Of a stretch of DNA of 64,000 bases, positions 9,467 to 17,525 are shown one piece after another. Within the stretch, counting starts at the first letter, position 1; each line of letters begins with the position of its first letter. The stretch comes from Streptomycetaceae bacterium (GTDB lineage Bacteria > Actinomycetota > Actinomycetes > Nanopelagicales > Nanopelagicaceae), in NCBI GenBank assembly GCA_027483765.1, contig JAIXTW010000011.1:1-64000 (forward strand), read 5' to 3'. Made by a program: the position numbers and the translations under genes. The notes under the pieces were generated by a model that was not told where the DNA came from, searched no databases, and saw only the letters and a list, made by a program, of their open reading frames with translations.

Positions 9467-10264
9467 ATGACTGCAGGCGCAGCTCTTTCGATTTCCAATC
9501 TGACTGTTAAATTTGGTGGTCTGACCGCACTTGATGACGTATTCATTGATATCGCACCCAACACAATTGTGGGTTTGATTGGTCCTAACGGTGCCGGAAA
9601 GACAACAGTATTTAACGCCATTTCAGGACTTGTCTCACCTGCCTCTGGAAAAATTTCGATACATGGCAGCGAGATGAAATGGCCGGCAAGTCACGAGCTT
9701 GCAGAGCTAGGCATCAGTCGCACCCTGCAAGGGGTCGGACTCTTTAGCGGTCTTAAGGTGATTGAAAATGTCATGATGGGCGCAGATCAATCAAGTGGCT
9801 CAAACTTTTTTAAAGATTTAATTGGAGCATCGGGGCGGGCTGAAGCCAAACTCCGTCAGCGTGCAACTGATGCACTTGCCTGGGCGGGGGCGCTACATCT
9901 GGCCGAGAAGATGCCGGGCGAACTCACATATCCTGAAAGTAAGCGAGTCTCAATTGCTCGCTCTCTTGTTTCATATCCACAGTTACTGCTACTCGATGAA
10001 CCTGCTGCGGGACTTGGCCAAGATGACATCGATAAATTTGCCGCTCTTCTCAAGCAACTTAAAGAACGTTGCGCAATCATTATTGTTGAACATCATGTGG
10101 ACTTTATCGGCGCTATCTCCGATCAAGTCTATGTTCTGAACTTCGGCAAAGTAATTTCAAGTGGCACTTTTGACACGGTAAAGCGTGACCCAGCTGTGCT
10201 TGCGGCATACCTTGGAACTTCAAATCAAACTGGCAGTGAAAAGTTGGGTGGCCAGAATGCTTAA
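9467..10264 (+). CDS. livG: branched-chain-amino-acid-type ABC transporter ATPase (LivG-like)
   Basis: First of two ATPases driving the importer encoded by the next genes. The 265-residue product has Walker A (GPNGAGKT), the Q-loop in SRTLQGVGLF typical of LivG, Walker B (LLLLDEPAAGL) and the switch histidine (VEHHVDF). The ABC signature is odd: LTYPESKR where LivG proteins usually have an LSYGQQRR-like sequence, so the key glycine is proline. The ATG follows AAGGTGAGG. It overlaps livF by 8 bp, giving tight coupling. The substrate may be amino acids or related compounds; LivG membership is clear. Confidence 0.88.
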   Translation: MTAGAALSISNLTVKFGGLTALDDVFIDIAPNTIVGLIGPNGAGKTTVFNAISGLVSPASGKISIHGSEMKWPASHELAELGISRTLQGVGLFSGLKVIENVMMGADQSSGSNFFKDLIGASGRAEAKLRQRATDALAWAGALHLAEKMPGELTYPESKRVSIARSLVSYPQLLLLDEPAAGLGQDDIDKFAALLKQLKERCAIIIVEHHVDFIGAISDQVYVLNFGKVISSGTFDTVKRDPAVLAAYLGTSNQTGSEKLGGQNA

Positions 10265-10970
10265 AGTTGAAAATCTCGTCACACGCTTTGGTTCCGTGGT
10301 GGCACTCGATGACGTATCAATGACAGCGCAAGAATCGAAAATTACAACGGTGATTGGTGCCAATGGTGCCGGCAAAAGCACGCTGTTGCGCACAATTTCA
10401 GGACTTGAGCACCCTGCTGCTGGCTCAATTACCTGGAAAGGGCAATCAATTCTAGGTAAGCGCCCGGAAGAGATTGTTCGATTGGGAATCGCGCACGTGC
10501 CAGAGGGGCACGCGGTAATTTCAGAGTTGAGCGTTGAAGAAAACATCTCGATGGGATCGCTCTTTCGCCGCAAGAAATATAAGTCAGATGTAACAGCAGC
10601 TATGGATGAGATGTACGCGCTCTTTCCACGACTGAAAGAACGCCGCAAACAATTGGCGGGCACACTCTCGGGCGGAGAACGTCAGATGTTGGCCATTAGT
10701 CGAGCACTGGTATCGCGTCCACAGCTACTGCTTCTTGATGAACCTTCGCTCGGTCTGGCACCCCTTGTCGTTGAACAAATTATCGATTCTGTAAATACTC
10801 TCTGTCGAACAACTGGACTTTCAGTCCTACTTGTTGAGCAAAATGCCAACACCGCACTTGGCGTTGCCGATCACGGCGTTCTTCTCGCACTTGGAAAAGT
10901 TGTGGCAGATCGCCCAGCATCAGAGCTCAAAGCTGATGCCACCCTTCGAGCTGCATACTTGGGGTATTAA
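10257..10970 (+). CDS. livF: branched-chain-amino-acid-type ABC transporter ATPase (LivF-like)
   Basis: Second ATPase of the importer, 237 residues. It carries canonical Walker A (GANGAGKS), signature (LSGGERQ), Walker B (LLLLDEPSLGL) and switch region (LVEQN), with the LivF-type middle HVPEGHAVISELSVEENI. An upstream in-frame extension exists, but the ATG chosen gives the usual N-terminus (MLKVENLVTRFG) and an 8-bp overlap with livG (ATGCTTAA). With its intact signature it may pair with the degenerate signature of LivG, making one of the two ATP sites asymmetric (inference). Confidence 0.92.
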   Translation: MLKVENLVTRFGSVVALDDVSMTAQESKITTVIGANGAGKSTLLRTISGLEHPAAGSITWKGQSILGKRPEEIVRLGIAHVPEGHAVISELSVEENISMGSLFRRKKYKSDVTAAMDEMYALFPRLKERRKQLAGTLSGGERQMLAISRALVSRPQLLLLDEPSLGLAPLVVEQIIDSVNTLCRTTGLSVLLVEQNANTALGVADHGVLLALGKVVADRPASELKADATLRAAYLGY

Positions 10971-10973
10971 CAA

Positions 10974-11885
10974 ATGAATACATTCTTAGCTGCCCTATCT
11001 TCAGGTACGTCGCGCGGAGCGATCTTTGCTCTTGTGGCACTTGGTCTCGTCATTGTCTGGCGCGGAGCTGGCATCGTGAACTTTGCCCAGATGGGTCAGG
11101 CGATGTTTAGTACCTATATCGCATCGACTCTCATCACTAACGGAAACTCTTATTGGATTGCTTTCTTTGTGGCACTCATATCTGGCGCGGTACTCGGCGC
11201 GCTCCTTGATATTTTGGTGATGCGACCACTGTCAAATAAGAAACAGAGCGAACTGTTAAGTAGCGAATCAATGCGGGCAGCAGTCCCAGTAATTGCATCG
11301 CTTGGAATTCTTGGCGTACTGCAAGCGCTAGCTGGAATTATCTGGGCTGCCGAAGAGCGTGGTTTTCCAGCACCTGCAAAACAAGAAGGATTTACGGTCG
11401 CCGGCAATGTGCTGCCCTTCACCTCCTTCGATCTATTTGTAGTCTCGATTGTGACGGTAACGCTAATCATCACAACGCTCTTCTTTACCAAAACTGGAAT
11501 CGGACTTGCCATGCGGGCAACCGCACTCAATCAAGAAGTGGCAAAGCTCAGTGGAATCCGCACCAACCGCACTCGCACAATTAGCTGGGCAATTTCTGGT
11601 GCGGCATCGTCACTTGCTGGCTTACTCATTACGCCAACCTCTAATTTATCTCCAAACTCACTTGACCTCGTTCTCATCGTGGGCTTCACCGCCGCGGTAG
11701 TTGGCGGACTAGATAGCCCGGCAGGTGCGGTACTCGGAGGATTCATTCTCGGAATGGTTATTTCATTCGTGACTTTTTATAGCACCCCAGAGGATGTCTT
11801 CCTCGCTATCTTGGCAGTGCTACTCATTGTCTTAATCATTCGACCTCGTGGAATTCTCGGATCAAAGGATGCGCGCCGTGTCTAA
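10974..11885 (+). CDS. livH: branched-chain-amino-acid-type ABC transporter permease (LivH-like)
   Basis: Inner-membrane channel subunit of 303 residues with about eight hydrophobic stretches. It has the LivH hallmark near the N-terminus (GTSRGAIFALVALGLVIVWR followed by GIVNFAQMGQAM) and near the C-terminus (GGLDSPAGAVLGG). It starts 3 bp after livF and overlaps livM by 8 bp. It forms a heterodimer with LivM and receives substrate from the periplasmic-type binding protein encoded next. The family is sure; the transported compound is not proven. Confidence 0.92.
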   Translation: MNTFLAALSSGTSRGAIFALVALGLVIVWRGAGIVNFAQMGQAMFSTYIASTLITNGNSYWIAFFVALISGAVLGALLDILVMRPLSNKKQSELLSSESMRAAVPVIASLGILGVLQALAGIIWAAEERGFPAPAKQEGFTVAGNVLPFTSFDLFVVSIVTVTLIITTLFFTKTGIGLAMRATALNQEVAKLSGIRTNRTRTISWAISGAASSLAGLLITPTSNLSPNSLDLVLIVGFTAAVVGGLDSPAGAVLGGFILGMVISFVTFYSTPEDVFLAILAVLLIVLIIRPRGILGSKDARRV

Positions 11886-12870
11886 CCACAATAAAAAATC
11901 AATTGCTCGTACCAGCCTTATTCGCACCCTGCTATTTGTTGCCGCAATTCTGCTGGTGGGTGCTCAATTCGATGCCTACAACCAGGGGCAACTTGCCGTG
12001 GTACTCATTCTCTTCATCGGAGTTCTATCAGTAACTCTGCTTACTGGAATTTCAGGACAGTTATCACTGGGACAAGGCGCTCTCATGGCAGTTGGTGGTT
12101 ATTCCACTGCGCTGCTGATGATCAATTACAAACTTTCACTTTGGGTGGCAGTTCCACTCTCAGTTATCTCATCTGCAATCGCAGGTCTCCTGCTAGGTAT
12201 CGCGGCAGCGCGTCTGCGTGGACCTTACTTAGCTGGAACAACTCTCGTCATTGCCTTAGCAATTCCAACAATTGCAAACCGATTTATGTCAGTCTTCAAA
12301 GGCGATGAAGGTTTACCGGTAGATGTGGGGTATCCACCGCAGTGGTTCTCCAATCTATTCGGTGAGCCTGGCTATGAACAGTGGCAGCTCTATGTTGCAC
12401 TTCCCTTTGCCGCCATCGCGCTCTTCTTTGCATCAAATATTCTTAAGTCACGCACTGGTCGCATGTGGAGATCCATTCGAGATAATGAAACTGCAACTTC
12501 GCTCAGCGGAGTTAACTTCTCTCGACAGAAGATCTATGTCTTTGTCATCTCATCTTCCTTCGCGGGGCTATCAGGTGCACTCTACGGACTTCGTGGATTA
12601 GTTGGTCCGAGCGTCTATCCAGTCTCGCTCTCGCTCTTGCTTTTGACAGCCGCAGTCCTTGGTGGAATTCGCAGTATTACCGGCGCATTTATCGGCACGG
12701 TCATCGTCGTTTTCTTGCCTGATTGGATTGACCTCGTTCTCGTAAACTTTGAACTCAGCGAGCAGGTATCAAATTACCTGCCGGCTCTGATCTCAAGCCT
12801 CTTGCTAATCCTGACAGTGGTAATTAACCCTGCAGGGGTAGCAGGTACTCGACTTCACAAACATAAGTAA
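11878..12870 (+). CDS. livM: branched-chain-amino-acid-type ABC transporter permease (LivM-like)
   Basis: Partner permease, 330 residues from the start chosen. Hydrophobic segments cover nearly the whole chain; the LivM signatures are GISGQLSLGQGALMAVGGY and RDNETATSLSGVNF. Several in-frame starts exist (GTG 11848, ATG 11869, GTG 11878). The last has AAAGGA 8 bases upstream and an 8-bp overlap with livH (GTGTCTAA), matching the livG/livF junction, so it is preferred. The next gene, the binding protein, has its own promoter region. Confidence 0.9.
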   Translation: MSNHNKKSIARTSLIRTLLFVAAILLVGAQFDAYNQGQLAVVLILFIGVLSVTLLTGISGQLSLGQGALMAVGGYSTALLMINYKLSLWVAVPLSVISSAIAGLLLGIAAARLRGPYLAGTTLVIALAIPTIANRFMSVFKGDEGLPVDVGYPPQWFSNLFGEPGYEQWQLYVALPFAAIALFFASNILKSRTGRMWRSIRDNETATSLSGVNFSRQKIYVFVISSSFAGLSGALYGLRGLVGPSVYPVSLSLLLLTAAVLGGIRSITGAFIGTVIVVFLPDWIDLVLVNFELSEQVSNYLPALISSLLLILTVVINPAGVAGTRLHKHK

Positions 12871-12947
12871 GCCCGATAAAAATTCGTTATAAATCCTTTC
12901 CAGCCAGAATAAAGGCATGGATTTTCCTGCGAGTTGGACACTTTCCG

Positions 12948-12976
12948 TTCACTTACCCTTCAGTATCTGTTAACGT
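12948..12976 (+). promoter_or_regulatory. candidate promoter of the binding-protein gene
   Basis: TTCACT and TAACGT are separated by 17 bp, a good sigma-A-type match. It would give the binding-protein gene extra transcription over the permease genes, as expected since binding proteins are needed in excess. The leader would be about 80 bases. Confidence 0.5.
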
Positions 12977-13019
12977 GAGGCCGTTCTAGCCCACCTCGGG
13001 GCTGGTGGCAGTGAGGCCG
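12975..13019 (+). repeat. direct repeat GTGAGGCCG flanking nested inverted repeats
   Basis: GTGAGGCCG occurs at 12975-12983 and again at 13011-13019. Between them lie nested short inverted repeats (AGCCC/GGGCT and CCACC/GGTGG). The first copy overlaps the predicted -10 and start site, so this could be an operator or a structured leader for the binding-protein gene. Function is unproven. Confidence 0.4.
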
Positions 13020-13066
13020 CAGACGTGACCTCGTTGCACAAAAGGCAAAGAGAAAGAGTGAATGCA

Positions 13067-14419
13067 GTGAAAAATCGTGCATCTCTGTCCCGATCACCTC
13101 GTAAATCCATCGCAGTTATCTCTGCGGCTCTCGTTGGCGCGCTCGCGCTCTCAGCGATGCCAGCCCAGGGTGCGAGCACACCAGGTGTAAGCGACACTGA
13201 AATTGTTCTAGGAATGCAGTTGCCACAGACAGGCCTAGCTAGCCCTGGCTATAACAAGGTAGATGACGCAATGCGCGCCTACTTTGATTACGTCAATTCA
13301 AAAGGTGGCGTTAATGGCCGCAAAATCACTTTAGTCGCATATGACGATGAATATAAGGCGGGTAAGACAGTTACTACCGCTTCTAGACTGATCAACAAGG
13401 ATAAGGTCTTTGCAATGGTCGGTTCCGTTGGAACCCAGACCCACATATCTGTCATCAAAGACATTAACCGTCGTGGAATTCCTGACCTCTTCGTCCTTAG
13501 TGGATATAGCGGTTTCTACACAGATCCTAAGAAGTACCCAACAACCTTCGGCAGCCTAGGTACTTATGTGACCGAAGCAAAGATCCTTGGAAAGTACATC
13601 AAGGAGAATATGGCTACCAAGAACGTCGGAATCCTTTATCAGACTGATGACTTCGGTCGTAACACAGTTGAAGGCCTAGGAATTGCTGGCCTTACTTTCA
13701 CAGCGAAGAAGAATGCAGCTTCATTCGTTGCCGGAACTCAAGGCAGCGGACTTGATGCGCAGATGCAGCAACTCAAAGATAACAACGTTGAAGTTGTGAT
13801 TGTTGGCGCTGTTGCTTCAGCATTTGCATCAGCGGTTGCATCTTCAAACAAGATTGGCTACAAGCCACAATATGTCGTTATCTCAGTTGGATCTGATGCA
13901 ACTACATTCCAGACAATTCTGGGAGCACGAGGAATTCCAGCAGCATCTTCAGCAGGCCTCTTGGCTGGAACAATTTCAGCATCACATGCTCCATCACCAG
14001 GTGAAGCAGATGACGAATTCGTCAAGGCATTTAAGAAGATTAATGATGAATTCAATAAGGGTCCAGCAACAGGTAAGGCATGGGATAACAATGTGCTGCA
14101 AGGAATGAACATTGGTTACATGATGACTGCAGCTCTGATGGGTGCAGGTAAGAATCTCACACGTCCAGGAATCATCAACTACATCAAGAACAATCCATCG
14201 AAGCTATCAAGTGCAGCTCTTGCTCCACTTGGATACTCAGCAACGACTCACGAAGCATATACCGGCTTCTGGATCGGAAAATATGATGCAACGGCAGTGC
14301 TTAAGCCAATCGATGGCACACGCAAAATGTGGACAACCGATTCAGCTAAAGGCCCTGTAACCGAACTCAAATACACACGTCCTGCTATTGCAGCCGATGC
14401 TCTACCAAAGGTTGGTTAA
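13067..14419 (+). CDS. livK: secreted ABC transporter substrate-binding protein (LivK-like, type 1 periplasmic-binding fold)
   Basis: Captures the substrate outside the cell for the LivFGHM importer. The 450-residue product starts with a signal peptide (basic RSPRKS, hydrophobic core to about residue 32, probable cut after AQG or QGAS) without a lipobox cysteine. The mature part has the family start (DTEIVLGMQLPQTG) and the two-lobe fold with GGVNGRKITLVAYDDEYK. Three GTG codons are possible starts; the one used has AAAGAG 8 bases upstream. A secreted hydrolase gene follows 4 bp later, which ties the two products together. The ligand is unknown; this binding-protein family also takes amides, aromatic acids and peptides. 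Confidence 0.88.
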   Translation: MKNRASLSRSPRKSIAVISAALVGALALSAMPAQGASTPGVSDTEIVLGMQLPQTGLASPGYNKVDDAMRAYFDYVNSKGGVNGRKITLVAYDDEYKAGKTVTTASRLINKDKVFAMVGSVGTQTHISVIKDINRRGIPDLFVLSGYSGFYTDPKKYPTTFGSLGTYVTEAKILGKYIKENMATKNVGILYQTDDFGRNTVEGLGIAGLTFTAKKNAASFVAGTQGSGLDAQMQQLKDNNVEVVIVGAVASAFASAVASSNKIGYKPQYVVISVGSDATTFQTILGARGIPAASSAGLLAGTISASHAPSPGEADDEFVKAFKKINDEFNKGPATGKAWDNNVLQGMNIGYMMTAALMGAGKNLTRPGIINYIKNNPSKLSSAALAPLGYSATTHEAYTGFWIGKYDATAVLKPIDGTRKMWTTDSAKGPVTELKYTRPAIAADALPKVG

Positions 14420-14423
14420 TCAG

Positions 14424-16031
14424 ATGAAACTATCAATCCGCAAATCAATCGCGACAGTTGGAGCAGCAGCGCTAGTTGCAGCCGGTGTTCTCGTATCTGT
14501 TCCTGCAGCGAACGCTGCGGCACCAACTTGTGCAACTGACAAAACAGGCATCGAAACCTGTACTGGCAAGCTTGAAAATGGTGCTGGATATGTTTTCAAG
14601 GTGCCAGCTAACTTCAAGGGAACAATGTTCTTCTGGGAGCATGGTTTCCGTCCGACATATCCAGGAGTTTCAGCTGTTCCTACCGGAGTAGAAGAGATCA
14701 CCCCATATAGCAACTCAACTAGGAAAGACATTTCAAAACAGATGATGCTTGCTGGTTATGGCGTTGCTGCATATGACGGAACAGTGAAAGGTGCACGTGG
14801 TTGGAATAACACCTTCCGAGTAGAGATGCTCAAGGAAGTTATTGATACTGCGATGGCTAAGTACGGCGCAAAGATTCAAAAGAAGGTTGTCTATGGTTCT
14901 TCACAGGCCGGTTCAATCATCACACCATTTGTGGAGAAGTACCCAACATATGCTGACTCTGTCGGCATCTTGGCCGGTACAACACCATCTATTGCAGATT
15001 CACTTCAATCTGCTTGCGACATCTTCTATATCCTCAGCGTTTTTGCTGACCCAAATATTAAGGGTTGCGCAGCGCTAGGAGTTAAGGGACAAGCCGGTCA
15101 CATGGCATCGGTTGGTGAACTACTTAAGGTAGTCGCACTTCTAAAGGGATGGCAAGTGAACTACGGCGCTCCAGGACTTGAATATCCGGCAGCACTAAAG
15201 GGATCAGGTATTCCACAACGTTCAGCACTGCTACTTACCGGCCTTCTCACTGGCGTACCAACAAAGAGTGCGCACATGGATGGAATCTCAACAAGTGCAC
15301 TAGTTCCTGAAGGCAGCATCAACGCAACTGTTGCAATTCTAGAAAACATGGCAGATGCGGTTGCCACTGGCATGCTCGCGGGTCAGTCACTCTCTGAAAT
15401 TACAGGCCCAGGTTTCTACGACAATACAAAGACAAATTGGGCAGCGATGCTCGATGAAGGCGATGCTGGTCGTTACAACCTAGGACTTTCTGGTGATGAC
15501 GGCATTAACAATATGCTTGCAGTTCTCTCCATGGCTCCTCGTGTAACAGGAGATGCCGCCGCAATTGCTAAGTTCAAGGCGCTCGATAAATCTTCATTTA
15601 CCTCAAAGCATCCAACAATCTTGCTTTCAAATGAAGCAGATCGCCTGGTCTTTCCTGGTAACTCATCACGCTATGTAGATCGCAAGCGTGAGGTTTATGA
15701 GAAGAGTCTCGCTGCATGGGAGAAGACCATGAATGGCCGAAAGCCAATCTGGAACACTCTCGCACTCTATGCAATTACTCCTGAGACCTACACAAAGTTC
15801 ACCGCAACTGGTGCACCAGATCTGACAGCTGCTCCGGCGGTTTCAGGTGTTGGGCACCAAGATTTCACAACAAAGCAGATGAAGACATGGGTAGATATGC
15901 TCGCAATCGCTGCTAAAACTGGAAAGGTTCCAACAAGTGCATATGTTGAATACATTGCAACAAAGGTGCCTTACCTCAGTGGCGATGTTGATTATCGCCC
16001 AGCCGATCTGAAGTACAACTTCGGCTATTAA
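14424..16031 (+). CDS. secreted alpha/beta-hydrolase, substrate unknown
   Basis: Extracellular hydrolase of 535 residues. The ATG gives a clean signal peptide (MKLSIRKS, then a hydrophobic stretch ending VPAANA). The nucleophile elbow is VVYGSSQAGS (Ser160, G-x-S-x-A-G form); a plausible acid is Asp406 in NEADRLVF and the base His478 in GVGHQDF. A long insert (about 200-370) would form a lid over the active site. It lies 4 bp behind the binding-protein gene and before a strong terminator, so it is the last gene of the importer unit; it may release the compound that is imported (inference). I do not recognise a named family; esterase, amidase or peptidase activity are all possible. Confidence 0.75.
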   Translation: MKLSIRKSIATVGAAALVAAGVLVSVPAANAAAPTCATDKTGIETCTGKLENGAGYVFKVPANFKGTMFFWEHGFRPTYPGVSAVPTGVEEITPYSNSTRKDISKQMMLAGYGVAAYDGTVKGARGWNNTFRVEMLKEVIDTAMAKYGAKIQKKVVYGSSQAGSIITPFVEKYPTYADSVGILAGTTPSIADSLQSACDIFYILSVFADPNIKGCAALGVKGQAGHMASVGELLKVVALLKGWQVNYGAPGLEYPAALKGSGIPQRSALLLTGLLTGVPTKSAHMDGISTSALVPEGSINATVAILENMADAVATGMLAGQSLSEITGPGFYDNTKTNWAAMLDEGDAGRYNLGLSGDDGINNMLAVLSMAPRVTGDAAAIAKFKALDKSSFTSKHPTILLSNEADRLVFPGNSSRYVDRKREVYEKSLAAWEKTMNGRKPIWNTLALYAITPETYTKFTATGAPDLTAAPAVSGVGHQDFTTKQMKTWVDMLAIAAKTGKVPTSAYVEYIATKVPYLSGDVDYRPADLKYNFGY

Positions 16032-16047
16032 TTCAGTAATCAAATAG

Positions 16048-16088
16048 GAAGAAGGGCCTCGGGAGACCGGGGCCCTTCTTCTTTTTAT
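16048..16088 (+). terminator. strong intrinsic terminator after the importer/hydrolase operon
   Basis: A 15-bp stem (11 perfect pairs from GAAGAAGGGCC with GGCCCTTCTTC, then one G-T and three G-C type pairs) closes a GAGA loop and is followed by five T. This is the strongest kind of intrinsic terminator and isolates the island from tsaE. Confidence 0.93.
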
Positions 16089-16096
16089 CTATCAAC

Positions 16097-16102
16097 TATC
16101 CT
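16097..16102 (+). promoter_or_regulatory. -10 box TATCCT for leaderless tsaE
   Basis: TATCCT (TANNNT) ends 6 bases before the GTG of tsaE, directly after the preceding terminator. No ribosome site exists, so the tsaE-tsaB-rimI-tsaD message probably begins at the GTG. Confidence 0.6.
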
Positions 16103-16108
16103 TTACAA

Positions 16109-16546
16109 GTGAGAATCCAATCGGCGCCCGATATGCACGCACTCGGTCTGCGCATCGGCCAGCAATGTCGCGCTGGAGATCTCATCTTGCTCAATGGCCC
16201 GTTGGGCGCTGGCAAAACTGTGCTGGTGCAGGGCATTGGTCAGGCGCTAGGAATTACCGATGTCACATCGCCTACCTTCGTTATCTCGCGCATTCATAGC
16301 GCGCCGTTATCTCTAATTCACGTTGATGCATACCGCCTACTAGAAGGCGGAAATGCAGCAGCGTACTTAGATGATCTCGATCTTGATACTGCTGGCGAAA
16401 ACGCAGTCACAGTGATCGAATGGGGTGGGGCTGAATCTGCCCGCTTAAGTGATGAACGCCTTGAAATCACAATAGATCGCACTGAAGAAGTTCGCGAAGT
16501 AACAATCAATAAAATTGGCGCCCGTTGGCAGGCTGTAGACCTATGA
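16109..16546 (+). CDS. tsaE: tRNA threonylcarbamoyladenosine biosynthesis ATPase TsaE
   Basis: P-loop ATPase that cycles the TsaB-TsaD complex making t6A37 in ANN-decoding tRNAs. The 145-residue product has Walker A (GPLGAGKT), the SPTFVISR segment and a Walker-B-like VTVIEWGG. The start is GTG with no ribosome site but a -10 box 6 bases upstream, pointing to a leaderless mRNA. It overlaps tsaB by 4 bp. tsaE-tsaB-rimI-tsaD is the standard actinobacterial order. Confidence 0.94.
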   Translation: MRIQSAPDMHALGLRIGQQCRAGDLILLNGPLGAGKTVLVQGIGQALGITDVTSPTFVISRIHSAPLSLIHVDAYRLLEGGNAAAYLDDLDLDTAGENAVTVIEWGGAESARLSDERLEITIDRTEEVREVTINKIGARWQAVDL

Positions 16547-17076
16547 CAATTTCACTTGCAATCGATACATCGACTTCAAAAACAATTGTTGGGGTTATTG
16601 AAGATGGCGTGGTTCTTTTTGAAAAAGCACATGAAGGTGCAACTGATCATGGGTGTGCACTTTCCGAACTTGTCGCCGAAGCACTTAAAGTGGCCAAGCC
16701 TCCACACCAAGTAGTTGTAGGAATGGGCCCAGGACCATTTACCGGACTTCGTGTGGGTATCGCATTTGCTCAGACTTTTGCACTTGCCCGTCAGATTCCA
16801 GTAATTGGCATCTGCTCGCTCGATGCGATTGCAATTGATAAAGATCAATACACAGTTGCGATAGATGCCCGCCGAAAAGAGATTTATTGGGCCACATACA
16901 AAGCCGGCATCCGCATTGCTGGACCTGCGGTTAATAAACCAGCCGAAGTTCCTGATTTCATCATCGATGTCTATCCAGATATGCAAAAGCTCGTTGCGCT
17001 GGCGCAGACTCAGAACGTCACTGAACCTATGTACTTACGTCGCCCCGATGCTGTACCTACGGCGGAGCGCGCATGA
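16543..17076 (+). CDS. tsaB: tRNA threonylcarbamoyladenosine biosynthesis protein TsaB (short form)
   Basis: Scaffold partner of TsaD in t6A synthesis. The protein begins LAIDTSTSKTIVG and has GMGPGPFTGLRVG, DARRKEIYWATY and a C-terminal P-x-YLRRPDAV, all TsaB landmarks. At 177 residues it is some 40 shorter than most TsaB proteins; the missing part lies between the DARR region and the C-terminus, consistent with genome streamlining. The ATG overlaps the tsaE stop (ATGA) and the gene overlaps rimI in the same way. Confidence 0.92.
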   Translation: MTISLAIDTSTSKTIVGVIEDGVVLFEKAHEGATDHGCALSELVAEALKVAKPPHQVVVGMGPGPFTGLRVGIAFAQTFALARQIPVIGICSLDAIAIDKDQYTVAIDARRKEIYWATYKAGIRIAGPAVNKPAEVPDFIIDVYPDMQKLVALAQTQNVTEPMYLRRPDAVPTAERA

Positions 17077-17525
17077 TTACTTATCGCCAGCCCATCGCAC
17101 TGGATATCCCGGTACTTGTCGGATTTGAAAAAGAGTTATTTCCTTATTCGCCGTGGAGCGCTTCCCAATTTAAAGAAGAGTTTGCCGGAATGCCGCGAAC
17201 ACGATTTATGTCAGTTGCTGAAAGTGATAACCGGATCATTGGTTATTGCGGAGTCTTTCTGCCAGCTCCTGGTGTTGAGGCAGATATTCTCACGGTGGCG
17301 GTACTTCCAGAATTTCGCCGGCAGGGAATCGCACGTGAATTTATGCGCCAGATAGAGCAATGGTCGCAAGATCGTGGCGCCAGCGCCATGATGTTAGAAG
17401 TCGAGCACAGTAACGAATCGGCAATCGAGCTTTACAAAGCCCTTGGTTATATGAAGATTTCGGTGCGGATGGATTATTACGGGCCCGGAAAAGATGCCTT
17501 TGTGATGCGAAAGGATTTCGCATAA
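17073..17525 (+). CDS. rimI: ribosomal-protein-alanine N-acetyltransferase RimI (GNAT)
   Basis: GNAT-fold acetyltransferase of 150 residues; the family member in this position is known to acetylate N-termini such as that of S18, with broader targets in mycobacteria. The acetyl-CoA loop is RRQGIA, after the VAVLPEF strand, and the C-terminal YKALGYMKI segment is typical. ATGA overlap with tsaB and one-base overlap (TAATG) with tsaD show tight coupling. The assignment to RimI rests on position and similarity; the real substrate may differ. Confidence 0.9.
   Translation: MITYRQPIALDIPVLVGFEKELFPYSPWSASQFKEEFAGMPRTRFMSVAESDNRIIGYCGVFLPAPGVEADILTVAVLPEFRRQGIAREFMRQIEQWSQDRGASAMMLEVEHSNESAIELYKALGYMKISVRMDYYGPGKDAFVMRKDFA

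Noticed and set aside
12917-12973. An 18-codon frame with AAAGG before its ATG, between livM and the binding-protein gene, as a possible leader peptide.
   Set aside because: It is only slightly rich in branched-chain residues, and its stop codon lies in the predicted -10 box, so it would not be on the message it should control.
9467-16031. Importer/hydrolase block as a mobile island.
   Set aside because: No transposase, integrase, tRNA or flanking repeats are seen, and codon use looks like the neighbours; insertion may be ancient.
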